In this document: piece after piece, positions 1 through 10,677 of the stretch
Position numbering within the stretch: the stretch's first letter is position 1
Layout: the number at the start of each line of letters is the position of its first letter
Assembly (NCBI GenBank): GCA_025201865.1
Contig: MU602681.1
Span: 37,720 to 86,108 of the forward strand
DNA: 48,389 nt
Direction: 5' to 3'
Source of the DNA: Ramicandelaber brevisporus
Lineage: Eukaryota; Kickxellomycota; Ramicandelaberales; Ramicandelaberaceae
Notes under the pieces: generated by a model
What the model was told of the DNA's origin: nothing
The model's input: the letters and a program-made list of their open reading frames with translations, nothing else
The model's database searches: none
Program-made: the position numbers and the translations under genes

Positions 1-305
1 ACTATTCCGATTCCCAATCAGCAACACGCCTCTATCTATTGCTCATTCACTCGCTCACTCTCTCTGTCTCTCGGGCTTTATATCTACTGGGACCCCTCCT
101 TGTTTTGTACACCTCCGTTATACCTTTGAATCTCCACTCGACTCCACTCCACTCGGCTCGACTCGACTTGCTATCGGTCTTTGCGTGCCTCGTCCTGTCT
201 GCTAATCTACCTACTTGGCAAGTCGCTTTGCTACCATCCTGACTCACCTGCACCAGTATCAGCATCAGTATCAACACTAGTATCAGCGCCAGTAGCCGCA
301 GTCGT

Positions 306-337
306 CGAGTACGCACACAAACACACACACACACGCG
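306..337. repeat. CA-rich dinucleotide tract
   Basis: Runs of (CA)n with one interruption, ending in a short CG-rich stretch. Simple sequence inside the gene-poor 5' region. Confidence 0.8.
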
Positions 338-1340
338 CGTCTGTATTCGGAGAGTCGCTTTTTCCTTTGCTTGTTTGTTTCCCTCTACTCTACTCTACAG
401 TGTGCCGTTCCTGTCTTGAACTTGACCTGCTCATCTTCATTACAACAAGAGAAGGCAACAACCACACATACGAGGCTACTCATCTGCGCTTCTGTCCCTT
501 TCGTCCTTGACCTTGTTCCTTTTCATTCCCTATTAGTTCCTGTTTGTTTTCCTATTTACTGGCTGGCTGGCTCATAGCTATAATCGCTATCATCCACCCA
601 TCCATCCATTTACCCATCTGTGTCCATCGACCTGCCAAGAGTCTCGGCTTGCGGTCTCTTTGTGTGGTGTGCCTCTTTCCCACTGCACAGTGTTGAAAAC
701 AAGATACGACGTGGCTTCCTGTTTTCCCTTCCATTACAAGTTCCCACACTTGTCCAGCATTGCCCCCTTCTTGTTTTCCCACCCATACCACGGTCGCCAT
801 CGTTGTCCAGCACCTCTCATTTGTGCAACCTTTCTCTCTCTCACCCTCTCCCTTTTCTCTCTCTCTCTCTCCCTTGGTCCTTGTAGCTTTACTGTGGAAA
901 CAGACGTCTGTACCTTGGCACTTGTCGAATCACTGTAATTCCGTGCAAAACCTGTCGCATTTCACATTGCCTGCCTATTTTGTAGTCCTGCAAACAAAAA
1001 GGACAAACTCACGCGCTTGCATTTCCTTTCTTGAATCTTGGAGCTCTGATTTGATCCAGATTAGCGGAGTTTTGGCAGCTCTCCACCTCCTCTTCTCCCA
1101 TTCCTCCACAAAAAGTTCCACCTCCTCCCTTCTTCTCCTGTCGCTCTGTCGTTTGGTCTGCACTCTGACCACTTGAACTCGAACTCTGTTCCTTGTATTT
1201 CACCTGCTCGCGCCTGTTCTGTTTCGCGTATCAAACAAACTCCACTCCACTCCACTCCACCTCATCCTCACCCCCAAGCGCTTGTGACGATTCGAGATCG
1301 AGCACACCTGCACACTCAGAGCATCCATCCACACACATCC

Positions 1341-1403
1341 ACTCACTCACTCACTCACTCACTCACTCACTCACTCACATACACGCATACACGCATACAC
1401 GCA
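1341..1403. repeat. (ACTC)n followed by (ACGCATAC)n microsatellite
   Basis: About 38 bp of perfect ACTC units pass directly into about three copies of an 8-bp ACGCATAC-type unit. This is the longest perfect microsatellite of the gene-poor region. Confidence 0.9.
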
Positions 1404-1795
1404 TTCATTGCACGCGATTTTTTTATTTGTATTCTCCCTTTTCCCCTCCAGCCAGTGAGTCCGCAGCGGTGTCTTGGCAAGGCGTCCAGTATATTCAAAC
1501 AGTCCGAACCAACCGGCCACCTTACCGTTCATCAGCCCCAATCGAACTTTTAGCGACTGGCTGTGCACGCGAGAGTCTCTCACTTCCCCGCTCCCTTTTT
1601 TCCTCGCCTTCTATCGAAACAAACAACAGCAAGCAGTTCCGCTCCATCGATATTTTTTTATTTGCGAGGTTGCTTGTTCCGTCATAACTTCCCGCTTCTT
1701 GCTTTTGTTGTTCCTGTTTGTTGTGTCTGTTCTGTTCTGCTTCACTTCAAGCTGTCTTGCACGACCACCTCCACCCCACACATCACTGCCACCCC

Positions 1796-1839
1796 CCACA
1801 GCACAGCACAGCAAAACACAGCACAGCACAGCACAGCAT
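1796..1839. repeat. CACAG pentanucleotide repeat
   Basis: Two blocks of CACAG/CAGCA units separated by an A-rich interruption. Confidence 0.85.
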
Positions 1840-3565
1840 ACTCCTGGCATTAGTGGGCGACACACCTGCTCTCGTCGTCGCTTCTTTTGTTCTTGTTCGT
1901 GCTCTCTCTCTATATCGCTTTGCTTCACTTACTCCTGGCAGTCCCATCCTCTTGTCCTGCTTCGTGTTGTGCGTCTCCTTATAAGGGTTACTGCGGCACA
2001 CATTGATCCTTCATATTGAACGCGTATTTTACTCACCATCTTTTTTTTTTATTGTTCCCACAAAAGTTGCCATTGTCGTCATTGCCGGACTCTATTGTTC
2101 TCCCATCTATTTTTGGCGACCTACAGAATTGCGCCTACCACACATCACCACCAAAAAAAGCAGAAGAAGAAGAAGCAGCAGCAGCAGCACACCACAAGGG
2201 ACCTCAGCTCAGTTCAACACTAGCGAACTTCAGGACGCTCACCAACCCACGCTAGACTTCGATTGGTGCCTCGGCTTTTATTCCCTCCCGACAGCCGTCT
2301 CGCCATTGTTGTGTATTGCCAGTCGCTGTTGTTTTTTCTCTTTCTTCCTTGTCTCCCCTAGTATTGTGAAGTTCAGGGCTTGAATCGTTCCTTGTCCAAC
2401 TCTTGCTCTTGTTCACTCTCTCTCTCTCTCTTGGTCTTGCTCACTAGCTTGCTTCAGTTTGCAGAAAGAAAACAACAACTGGTCAGTCACTCCTTTTTGG
2501 TCTTGTATTCTTTCTTTTGCTCTGTACTCTGTTTTCGCGTTTTTGGTTGTTTATCAAGCAAGAGCACATCAGCCGTGTTGGTCAATTGACGATTCTTTTC
2601 TTTTTTTATTTAGAGAAGGCGGCAACATCCTCGACATCAACGGCAGCAGCAGCAGCGACAGTAGCAACAGTAACAGTAACAGTGACAACTACGAATACCA
2701 CGAGTGCCACGAAGACCACAGCAGCAGCAACATCAACAATAGCAGCATCGAGGTTGACATCCGCATTTGGTGTAGTTCCCTTATCCAGTTATTTCATTGG
2801 CTGAACAGTAGTGCTCCAACACTCACGGCAACATCAACATCCACATTTGCCCCTCCCAGTCATCAGAATAACGTCGGTCACGCACTTCAATTGCGAGGCA
2901 TCCACCCTTTCTTTTCTTTTTATACTGTGTGATCTTCATCCTCTCATCATCACAGCGCCTCCACTCTTGTTGATTTGATTTCATACTCAGCCTGCTGAAA
3001 GGCCATACATCCATTCTGTTTTTTTTTTACTCATCTTCAGGAACACCCTTTTCTTGCTCTTGTCACCTTGATTGAGGCTGTGAATTCTCATTGTGCTTTG
3101 CTGTTTCAGCTTGATCACGATTCACACCCAATCAAAGCCCCCACCACTCGCGTCATTGTTAACAAACAGCAGCAAGTAACACCGGAGAAGGAGGAATTCA
3201 GAGCGGCAGTCTTTCGTTTATTGTTTGTCTCTCGATTACTTGCTCTCTCTTTTACTCTTTCATCCCCCCTTTTGTCCCGGTTTTTACACCCCCGTGCCTT
3301 CCATTGACTGGCTGAAGTTCACATCATCGTAGCCTTTCAATCGTTCATCTGGGTAGCCCTCGTGCGGCACCCTATTTATCTTATTCATCTTATTTATATA
3401 TATCTTTATTGATCCATTATATCCATCAAAGTCACGTCCCACGTACTTGTCATATGATCATCTAACCCAGTAGCTACTTTATTACCTATTTATCCAATAT
3501 TCATTACTATTTACTTTTTTATTTATTTATCATATTCGTCACACATCACATAGGTATTCGAAGCT

Positions 3566-3590
3566 ATCCATCCATCCATCCATCCATCCA
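3566..3590. repeat. (ATCC)n tetranucleotide repeat
   Basis: About six tandem ATCC units, followed by two copies of a CAGTATCATC-type decamer up to about 3612. Confidence 0.85.
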
Positions 3591-5145
3591 CAGTATCATC
3601 CACAGTATCATCTATCACATTCACCCCAACAACAACAACATCAATAACCATCTACCACTATATCAATCCATCATCCACTCTACGGATCCACCCTCCAGTC
3701 AATTGACCTACCCACTTGCCTTTTTTCTTATTATTCATTGTTTCACCACTATTTTTTTCATATACAATCTGCTGACGCCATCACAGTCATTCACTTGCTT
3801 TACTTACTTGGTGCCACAGTTGTTCACGTTTTTCCCCCTTTTTTCTTTATATATTTTGGATCTTTTTTTGATACGAAGCTTTATTGTCATACTCTCTCCC
3901 AGTCTCATTCGGATTACACAGTCTGTGATTCCATTGCGGCGGTTTGGCAGTATCCTCTATCTTCTATCATTCATTGACCCATCCACCTCTATCCCTCGAT
4001 ACCACTCAATACTTTATTTTTTGGTTTACATTGTTGCACTAGAGTAGTGCTTCTGTCACTCATTACAAGGTATGTATACCATCATTCTCACTGATCAATC
4101 CTATCGTTGTTTTGTCGTTGTCGATTATACAATCTCTATCCGATATTTTGCACCCTTTGCAGCTCCAGCAGCTCCAGCATCGCCTTCAGATCGTCACTTT
4201 GCTGCTGCCGAGATTTGTACTACTTTGGATCAACATTTTCTCTTTTCCAGCAATCCTAATCTTGCTTTGCTTTGCTTTGATTTTGCTTACTACAGCCGGT
4301 ATCTTTACCAGAGCTCTTGCTTCCAATCGTGATGCTGATTTGCAATCTAGATTTTCGATGATTTACACCCTTTTACACCTTTTCCCCTCTCCTTTTGCTT
4401 TGCTATTTTCATCATAAACCTTGATTTGCACTTGATTTGACATTTTACCCACGGATAATCAAAACAATGCGCAGCCATTCATCTTTCTGATCTTGTGCGC
4501 AATTCTGACTGGAGCTGTCTGCTCTTTTGCTGCTGTTGTTGTTGTTGATTGGATCACTTTTCCCGTGATCATCTGCCGTGTTCATCACCGGTGATAGGCA
4601 CGCACACATCTCCTTGACAAGCATGGCAATCACCGCTGAGCAAATTTCCCAGCCATCGCCAGTTTCATCAGCTTCATCAGCCTCATCAGCATGCGCAGCG
4701 TTTGTGTCTGCTTGTTGTTGTTGTTGTTTTTTTGTACCATCAACGTAGATTCATGCGCTGTTCATCACGTAGGGTCTACTTGTGCAAACGTCATGATTTG
4801 TTGCGTCTTGTATTTGTGCTTGCCCCCAATCTCAAATCACCTGTCAACCACTTGTCACTCAGCATTGGCCCTGTCTCAATGAATGTGTATATATATCTAT
4901 ATCCTGCCCCATTGACTCTCTACTTGTCAAGCACTTTTGCGTCACCCATTCTTGCCACTCATCAATACCAATTCAATATCAATACTAGTTCAATACCAGT
5001 TCAATTCGCATCTTGTTTTATTTTTACAAGTTGTTTCACTCATTTGCCTCTGACGTGTTCATTACTGACATAACAACACACCACACTATACAACACCACA
5101 TTACACCGCACTCGATTGCTCTATTATTGTCATCACGACTTTACA

Positions 5146-8100
5146 ATGACTGCTGCACTCACACAGGTAGTTCCAGTTATCGTTCCAGATTCACCATTCT
5201 GGGTCCCAATGCAAATGCTCGAACTCTACTCTTCACCACGTCGTCCATCCCCTTCGGGCTCGTCAGTGTGGGCACCTCGCCACCACCACCACCATCACCA
5301 CCACACCAGTCACCACAGCAACACATGCCATCCCCAACCACGCAGGCGTAGCAGTGCCAGCTCAACAACAAGTAGCCTCAGCATCAGTCATCGGCTGTCT
5401 GTATCCTCGCCGTCATCGGCAGGTGTCCCAGTTGTGACATCTCCCACGGCTTCAACTGAGGCAACCCCTGTAGTCCCAGTCAGTGCTATGCTTACCTCGT
5501 TTGGCAGTGGTGCTAGTGCTAGCGCAGCTACCGATTCGCCATCGTCTGTGCATTACTATCAACACCACCAATATCAACAGCACTCAGTGTCAGCTGCAGC
5601 GCATGCCATTCGGTCCAGCGATCGTGGATCACCATTGTCAATGCTCTCTGACGAACTCAACTCGAGTCTATTGTTTGAGGCTGCCTCCAGTGCCTCCTTT
5701 GTTGCTCACAAGACTGCAACAGCAGCTGCAGTGTCGTCATCTATATCAGGCCAGTACTCTGAGATTTCACCTCGGTTACTGTCCTCGCTAGATAGCAACG
5801 GCAGCAGCGGCAGCGGCAGCAACAGCGTCTCAATTGCAGCGCCAATGCCTGTTCGTCCATCTTCGACATCGACCTCGTCGGATTTCACTCTTGATTCATC
5901 ATTTACATCGTTCACAGATGGCACAAATAAAATCTCTCTTCAGCAACAGCAACAACAACACAATGTGTCAATGGGTTCGATGATGTCTGCCCCAGCAACC
6001 ACAGTGTCCTCTACAGGTGCCATTATTAGCCACTCTTCTTCCTCACAATCGACATTTACAACCAATGTGCCACAACAACGTAATCAACACTCGAGATTGC
6101 TGCAATCACAGTATGCTCCTGCTTCTCATGCCAAGTCTGGTGCATTTACTCTTGTTGACCACCGTGTCAATAGCAACAGTAGTAATAATAATACATCAGC
6201 AGCGTTGGCATTTGAGAACCAGTTGAAGCGAAAGTTGCAAACATCTTCAGTCTTTGACAATTCATTCGAAGAGTCATTATCGGCTTCATTGTCAATGTCT
6301 TCATCATTTGATCTCGCTGCGTTCTCCTCAAGGCGATTGTCCAATGATATAATGGCACCTTTAAGAAACACGCTGAACCAGACAAGAAATGATAAACAAG
6401 CAACGTCCGCAGTACACCAGTCACAGTCACAGGCACAGGCACAGGCACAGCTACCAACACAAACACAGCATCGGCAGCAGCAGTCGAAAACAGCATCGAC
6501 ATCAACATCAGCTCGGCTCATGTCAACCAAAATGGCACGCACTTCGCAGATGGGCCATGTCCGTGATCGCTCAGCTGGCTATGTTGACAGTCCATTGACT
6601 CGTGAACTCATTGCACAGTCCTCACAGCCAGCCTCGCCTTCATCTGTCACAGGCTTTGAACGTGAAGATGTCTTGGCTCCACTGCCCAATGACATTCCCA
6701 GGACACCAGCATCGGCCAGCCGTATGGTGCTTTCGCCAATTGACACTAATAACACTAACAGCATCAATAACAACGGTAGCGGCTATCAGCAACAGAGATC
6801 ACCCAAATCAATCACTGAAGCAGCCAAGAACAGACCAATTGCACGGTGCAGATCAACCAGCAGAGCATCTGAAGTTACAACCACATCTATCATTGATGAT
6901 TGTGCCATGGATTTGGATATGCCTTCGTCTCCCATCGAATCGGGTGCTCACCAACAACACCAACAGCATCAGCAGAATGCATTCAGAGCACCTCAATTCC
7001 TCATGAAGACATCACTCACAAAGGCCATGACAGCTGTTTCATCTGCATTCACTCTGCATTCACCACCACAGCATGGTTCTTCCAGACAGCAGCCAACAAG
7101 CAATGCTCCGCAGTCAGTATTTGGTATGCACGCTCGTGCTACATCAGCTGCTGAACAGTCGACCGGCAGCGACATTGGATTCACTCCATTCAAGCCATCT
7201 CGCATTCAACGTGCATTCACCACAGCTTCTGCAGCTGGCAACAACTCTATTATGGAGTCGCCAAACTCTGCTGCTCTCCGTGAATGCCAGCTCCTGCCAT
7301 GCTCATCAATCAACAAGGACAATATCAAGCGCATCACCAGTGGTACATTGTCCAAGCTCATCAACGGCGAGTTCAATGACCAGTGCGATAGATATATGAT
7401 TCTTGATTGCAGATTTGCTGAGGAGTACAATGGTGGCCACATCAAGAATGCTATTCACATGTCGGCAGTTGATCAGATTGACAACATTCTCTTCAACTCT
7501 CCGCCAGCTGATGGCGAGCGCGCTGTCCTGGTTTTGCACTGTGAATTCTCTCAAGTGCGTGGCCCAACCATTGCCCAGCAAATTCGGCAGCGTGATCGCG
7601 CTCTGAATGTGCACCGCTATCCACAGCTGTATTATCCAGAGCTGTATGTGCTGCAAGGTGGCTATCGCGCATTCTATCAGTCATTCCCAGACAACTGTTC
7701 TGGTGGCTACACTGAAATGCGTAAAGGTGATCCACGGATGCAAGAGTTCGACAGACGGTACAAGCGCTCCAAGTCGTTTGCCGACCATGCCTTTGGTGGC
7801 GCTGGTAATTTGTTTAGTTCCAGCCTCAAGTCTGCCAGTACTGTTGCCGACGCCCCGGATGTTCCATCCATGTTTGGCAGTAGAAGGGCAGTATCTGAGA
7901 ATGGTATTGCTGGTGATCAGCCACCTAACCCACTGCTGTCACCATCCAGCGCTATTGCAACTGTTACTGGTTCGAGCTCAAACGGTGGGTTGGTGCCTTC
8001 AAACCGAACAGTCTCTGCCACCAACCACTCACGCACCAACAGCAACTCCAATGTGTCTCGGCGGATGGCGTCTGTCTCATGTCCGACCCGCGACCGCGCT

Positions 8101-8364
8101 GGCAATGCAATTCCTGTTCCTCAGCCGTCATCATACGATGCTCACTACGACATGGTTGATGACAGCAACAGAAACAGCGGCAACACTGACTATTTCATGA
8201 CATCACCGCCGCTCGTTTCCAGAAGGCGGCTGCCCATCAGCAACAGCAATCCATCACTAAACTCGTCAGTCAGCAACGGTTCGCCCATGGACGTTTTATC
8301 ACCAACATCGATTCCACGTCCACAGCGTCTTGCCAGACGATCAACCTCATCTCTTGGTGAATAA
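5146..8364 (+). CDS. CDC25: CDC25-type dual-specificity phosphatase
   Basis: Predicted M-phase inducer phosphatase of 1072 aa, expected to activate CDK1 by removing inhibitory Tyr/Thr phosphates. The rhodanese-like catalytic domain lies at about residues 720-850. It holds the Cx5R signature HCEFSQVRGP, with nucleophile Cys799 and phosphate-binding Arg805; the EFS stretch is typical of CDC25. Just before it, LDCRFAEEYNGGHIKNAIH matches the rhodanese entry motif. The N-terminal 700 residues are low-complexity Ser/Gln/Asn/Thr with many SP/TP sites, as expected for a regulatory tail phosphorylated by cell-cycle kinases. The C-terminal 200 residues are also Ser/Asn-rich. The ATG at 5146 is the first in frame; the frame is open upstream only to a TTG. 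At over 1000 aa it is long for the family (yeast Mih1 and S. pombe Cdc25 are about 550-600 aa), entirely because of the tails. Confidence 0.93.
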   Translation: MTAALTQVVPVIVPDSPFWVPMQMLELYSSPRRPSPSGSSVWAPRHHHHHHHHTSHHSNTCHPQPRRRSSASSTTSSLSISHRLSVSSPSSAGVPVVTSPTASTEATPVVPVSAMLTSFGSGASASAATDSPSSVHYYQHHQYQQHSVSAAAHAIRSSDRGSPLSMLSDELNSSLLFEAASSASFVAHKTATAAAVSSSISGQYSEISPRLLSSLDSNGSSGSGSNSVSIAAPMPVRPSSTSTSSDFTLDSSFTSFTDGTNKISLQQQQQQHNVSMGSMMSAPATTVSSTGAIISHSSSSQSTFTTNVPQQRNQHSRLLQSQYAPASHAKSGAFTLVDHRVNSNSSNNNTSAALAFENQLKRKLQTSSVFDNSFEESLSASLSMSSSFDLAAFSSRRLSNDIMAPLRNTLNQTRNDKQATSAVHQSQSQAQAQAQLPTQTQHRQQQSKTASTSTSARLMSTKMARTSQMGHVRDRSAGYVDSPLTRELIAQSSQPASPSSVTGFEREDVLAPLPNDIPRTPASASRMVLSPIDTNNTNSINNNGSGYQQQRSPKSITEAAKNRPIARCRSTSRASEVTTTSIIDDCAMDLDMPSSPIESGAHQQHQQHQQNAFRAPQFLMKTSLTKAMTAVSSAFTLHSPPQHGSSRQQPTSNAPQSVFGMHARATSAAEQSTGSDIGFTPFKPSRIQRAFTTASAAGNNSIMESPNSAALRECQLLPCSSINKDNIKRITSGTLSKLINGEFNDQCDRYMILDCRFAEEYNGGHIKNAIHMSAVDQIDNILFNSPPADGERAVLVLHCEFSQVRGPTIAQQIRQRDRALNVHRYPQLYYPELYVLQGGYRAFYQSFPDNCSGGYTEMRKGDPRMQEFDRRYKRSKSFADHAFGGAGNLFSSSLKSASTVADAPDVPSMFGSRRAVSENGIAGDQPPNPLLSPSSAIATVTGSSSNGGLVPSNRTVSATNHSRTNSNSNVSRRMASVSCPTRDRAGNAIPVPQPSSYDAHYDMVDDSNRNSGNTDYFMTSPPLVSRRRLPISNSNPSLNSSVSNGSPMDVLSPTSIPRPQRLARRSTSSLGE

Positions 8365-8803
8365 GCAAATCTCATTTGCAGCTTCACTTTACTATTATTA
8401 TTATATCCAATGCGATTTTAGTTTTTTTGGTGCTCACTTCACATTCCTCCTCGCTCCCTCCTTATGCTATTTCTCTTACTCTTTATTTCATTTATGTTCT
8501 CCCTCCCGCTCCTCCCAGTCGAATCGTTTTTCCTGAGTCATCTGTCTACGTCATCAAAGTTATGTTTTGTTTTTTGATTTACCTTCCCATCCATTTTATT
8601 ACCTTTCCTTTATTTTTGCTTATTTGCCTCTTTGCTTTTTTTAGTATTTAATTTCAAAAAGATAGTATTCACTTGATAAATGAGTAGGCTTATTTAAAGT
8701 TATAGATGGGTACAGACGGGTACAGACAGCTTTGATGACAGTAAGATAAAAACAAAACAGAACAGAACAGAACAAAACAGAACTTAAACAAAACAGATGG
8801 TAT
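8365..8803. other. Convergent intergenic region
   Basis: Separates the CDC25 stop from the stop of the minus-strand secreted-protein gene, so it should hold two 3' ends. The left half is T-rich. A run of CAGAA/CAAAA pentamers at about 8751-8797 is simple repeat. I see no gene. Confidence 0.7.
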
Positions 8804-9550
8804 TTAGTTGATACCAATGGAGATTTGTTTGGTGGGCGAGTAATCCCACACAAAGTAGTTCCACGGCTTGCCCAGGTCCTCCACGTTGCACAGTGGAGCC
8901 ACCACCACAACATGCTGGATGTTCATTGAGGCATGCAACGCTGGGTTCATGTTCAGCACAATATCGCGGCTAGTCTCTCCATACCCGTTCAGCTCACGCG
9001 CATCGATCACCTCCAAGATGCGCACTGGAACACCGTATCGATACGCGACTATAAAGTACGCCGGAATGTGGCCCTGGAACGGACGCTGGACTTGGAACTT
9101 GATGTGGTAACCGTTCCAGAAATGAATGGGGAAGTACGAGGTTTTCCACGATTCTTCAATAGCAAGGCCGCGCGGACCGCCAATTGAGATGAGCTCGGAC
9201 CAGTTGGGAATGGGGAACTTGGCAGCCATCGGGTTTGCGGGATCGGCAGTGGAATCGGCTAGGGCAGGGGCGGCGGAGGATAAGAAGGATGCCTTTGCTG
9301 GCAACCAGGTGAAAGAGTGGGAGCGAGGAGCTAAAGCTGCGGCTGGAGCTGGAGCTGGAGCTGGAGCAGCGGTAGAAATTGGCGAGTCATTGGTGAAGAT
9401 TGGAGATTCAAGAGCATTGGGGTGGGGTTCGGAGGTAGAAGGGGAGGATACAGATGGGTTGGCACTTGGCGATGGCTGCGGCTGAGACGGGGCCGCAATG
9501 GCATATGCAGCCAGAGCTGCGGTAATGAAGGTGATGGCACTGAAACGCAT
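8804..9550 (-). CDS. Secreted protein A with novel C-terminal domain
   Basis: Predicted secreted protein of 248 aa, no recognised family. The N-terminus MRFSAITFITAALAAYAIAA is a clear signal peptide, with cleavage likely near residue 20. Residues 21-110 are a Pro/Ser/Ala-rich linker with an (AP)n run. Residues about 133-248 form a compact, hydrophobic and aromatic-rich domain with the elements GHIPAYFIVAY (160-170) and VVVVAP (214-219). The same elements occur in order at the C-terminus of the secreted protein encoded at 10678-12411, so the two look like paralogues. The start at 9550 was chosen because it begins the signal peptide. The frame is open further upstream, but only through a T-rich leader on the coding strand with no function in sight. 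The domain alternates hydrophobic residues as in a beta-sandwich; binding or wall association is a guess. Confidence 0.75.
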   Translation of the reverse strand: MRFSAITFITAALAAYAIAAPSQPQPSPSANPSVSSPSTSEPHPNALESPIFTNDSPISTAAPAPAPAPAAALAPRSHSFTWLPAKASFLSSAAPALADSTADPANPMAAKFPIPNWSELISIGGPRGLAIEESWKTSYFPIHFWNGYHIKFQVQRPFQGHIPAYFIVAYRYGVPVRILEVIDARELNGYGETSRDIVLNMNPALHASMNIQHVVVVAPLCNVEDLGKPWNYFVWDYSPTKQISIGIN

Positions 9551-10677
9551 GTTTGAGATATGGATTAAGAGGGGATTGAACAGGTTAAGGAAGAGTATAG
9601 TAAAACTATAAAAAAAAAATAAAACAGTAAAACAATAAAACAAAACAAACAAAAACAAAAGAAACAAAAAAGAAAACAAACAAAAAGAAATCGTGGGAGA
9701 AAGAAAACAAAAGCCACTTAGTACTAGGTGAAAAGCAGTGTATCGGAAAATAAAAAAGAGCGTACTAAGATGGCACAAACAAACAGGCTAAGAACAAACT
9801 AAGGCGGCACAAACACACAAAGAATGAACAAACTAAGATGGCACAAATACAGACAAAAACACAAAAACAAAAAAAACTAACCAAAAGTAGTAATCTAACG
9901 ATAATGGCAGTCAAAGCGTGTGGATAACGATGAGGAAAAAATAAGATTCTTGGTAATCAGCAGAATGTCCAGGAAAGGGAAGATTTATCCTCAACTGGGC
10001 TATAAACTGTTGATAGATTAGAGATGCAATATCTCAATAAACTCCTCATATCCACTATAGTCTGATATGAAAACGTTGGGGAGATATTTAGAGGGAAAAA
10101 AGACTCCGTACGCCTTTGTTGGCTTCGTGATACGAGAAAATAACAAGAAATACGTATCCCACATGTCACTCAGTGGCTCTTATCATGTCGCACAAAAGGG
10201 GGGTTAATTGCGATTGAATTAAGTAAGTAAATGATTAAGAAATTGTATTTAACCATGAGAATTTCCCAGCACTGAGCGTCACCAGTCTTGCTGGTCGTAC
10301 AAGATTTAATCATGACGGTGAGCATTGTTGGGAGCAAGGTGATGAGCTGTCAACCATGGGTAATGAATATATAAAAAAAAACATACGAAGGGGGTGTGTT
10401 ATAGTGTGAGGAGATTGGGGAAAGTATGCTGAGCTGTCAAATCACTTTCCCCTCTCTCTCTCTCTCCGTCTCGCTTCTTGGCAAATATCTGATACTGATT
10501 TGCCAAATTATATCGATGATTAAAACTTGAGCTTGATAGCATTAATTGCGCCGTTATCTAATATAGTTGGTCATATCAAAGATAACTGCTACTTATAGTA
10601 AAATGTTGATTTTATTTAATAAAACTAAACTGTACACACATATATTTTTTTTAAAATGGACTGAAATACTTTTTGTT
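9551..10677. other. Intergenic region between the two secreted-protein genes
   Basis: About 1.1 kb with no supported gene. The part next to secreted protein A (9600-9700) is an A/C tract on the + strand, so a T/G-rich leader on the coding strand. Next come the 34-bp repeats, then ordinary mixed sequence, a CT run at 10451-10472 and AT-rich sequence near the 3' end of the second gene. An AGGGG core, as in stress-response elements, sits at about 10196. Its function is not shown. Confidence 0.6.
9764..9865. repeat. Three-copy 34-bp tandem repeat
   Basis: The element ACTAAG(A/G)(T/C)GGCACAAA starts at 9764, 9798 and 9832, exactly 34 bp apart each time. The first 16 bases are nearly identical between copies; the remaining part of each unit is A/C-rich and diverged. 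It lies 214 bp upstream of the secreted protein A start codon (9550, minus strand), in a position suited to a promoter element array. Confidence 0.8.

Larger units (their letters stand above)
1..5145. other. Long gene-poor region upstream of CDC25
   Basis: About 5.1 kb with no ORF that looks like a protein: all open frames are short and low-complexity. On the + strand G is clearly the rarest base and C+T dominate, for example in 820-880 and 3361-4060, where G is nearly absent. CT runs, CA runs and tetranucleotide repeats are scattered throughout. A CAG/CAA-type stretch at about 2640-2760 reads as Ser/Asn or Ala/Thr repeats depending on the frame and is not convincing coding. The strand asymmetry continues to the CDC25 start, so a very long 5' leader or promoter of that gene is plausible. 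A spliced or non-coding transcript cannot be excluded. I see no tRNA or rRNA. Confidence 0.6.

Noticed and set aside
1341-1403. Direct repeats considered as a CRISPR-like or telomeric array
   Set aside because: Units are 4 and 8 bp with no spacers, in a nuclear fungal context. These are simple microsatellites.
2459-2932. ORFs in three frames across the CAG/CAA-rich stretch, reading Ser/Asn or Ala/Thr repeats
   Set aside because: The residues simply follow the triplet repeat in each frame. The flanks hold no conserved or structured sequence, and the surrounding 5 kb has no other coding sign.
9551-9778. Extension of secreted protein A by about 76 residues of Phe/Leu-rich sequence resembling a membrane segment
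   Set aside because: It is encoded by an A/C tract on the + strand typical of the leaders in this window, and the signal peptide at the internal Met is ideal.
10501-10560. CTGA- and GATGATT-like boxes suggesting a C/D snoRNA
   Set aside because: Boxes are in the wrong order and spacing, there is no terminal stem, and the guide region is unclear.
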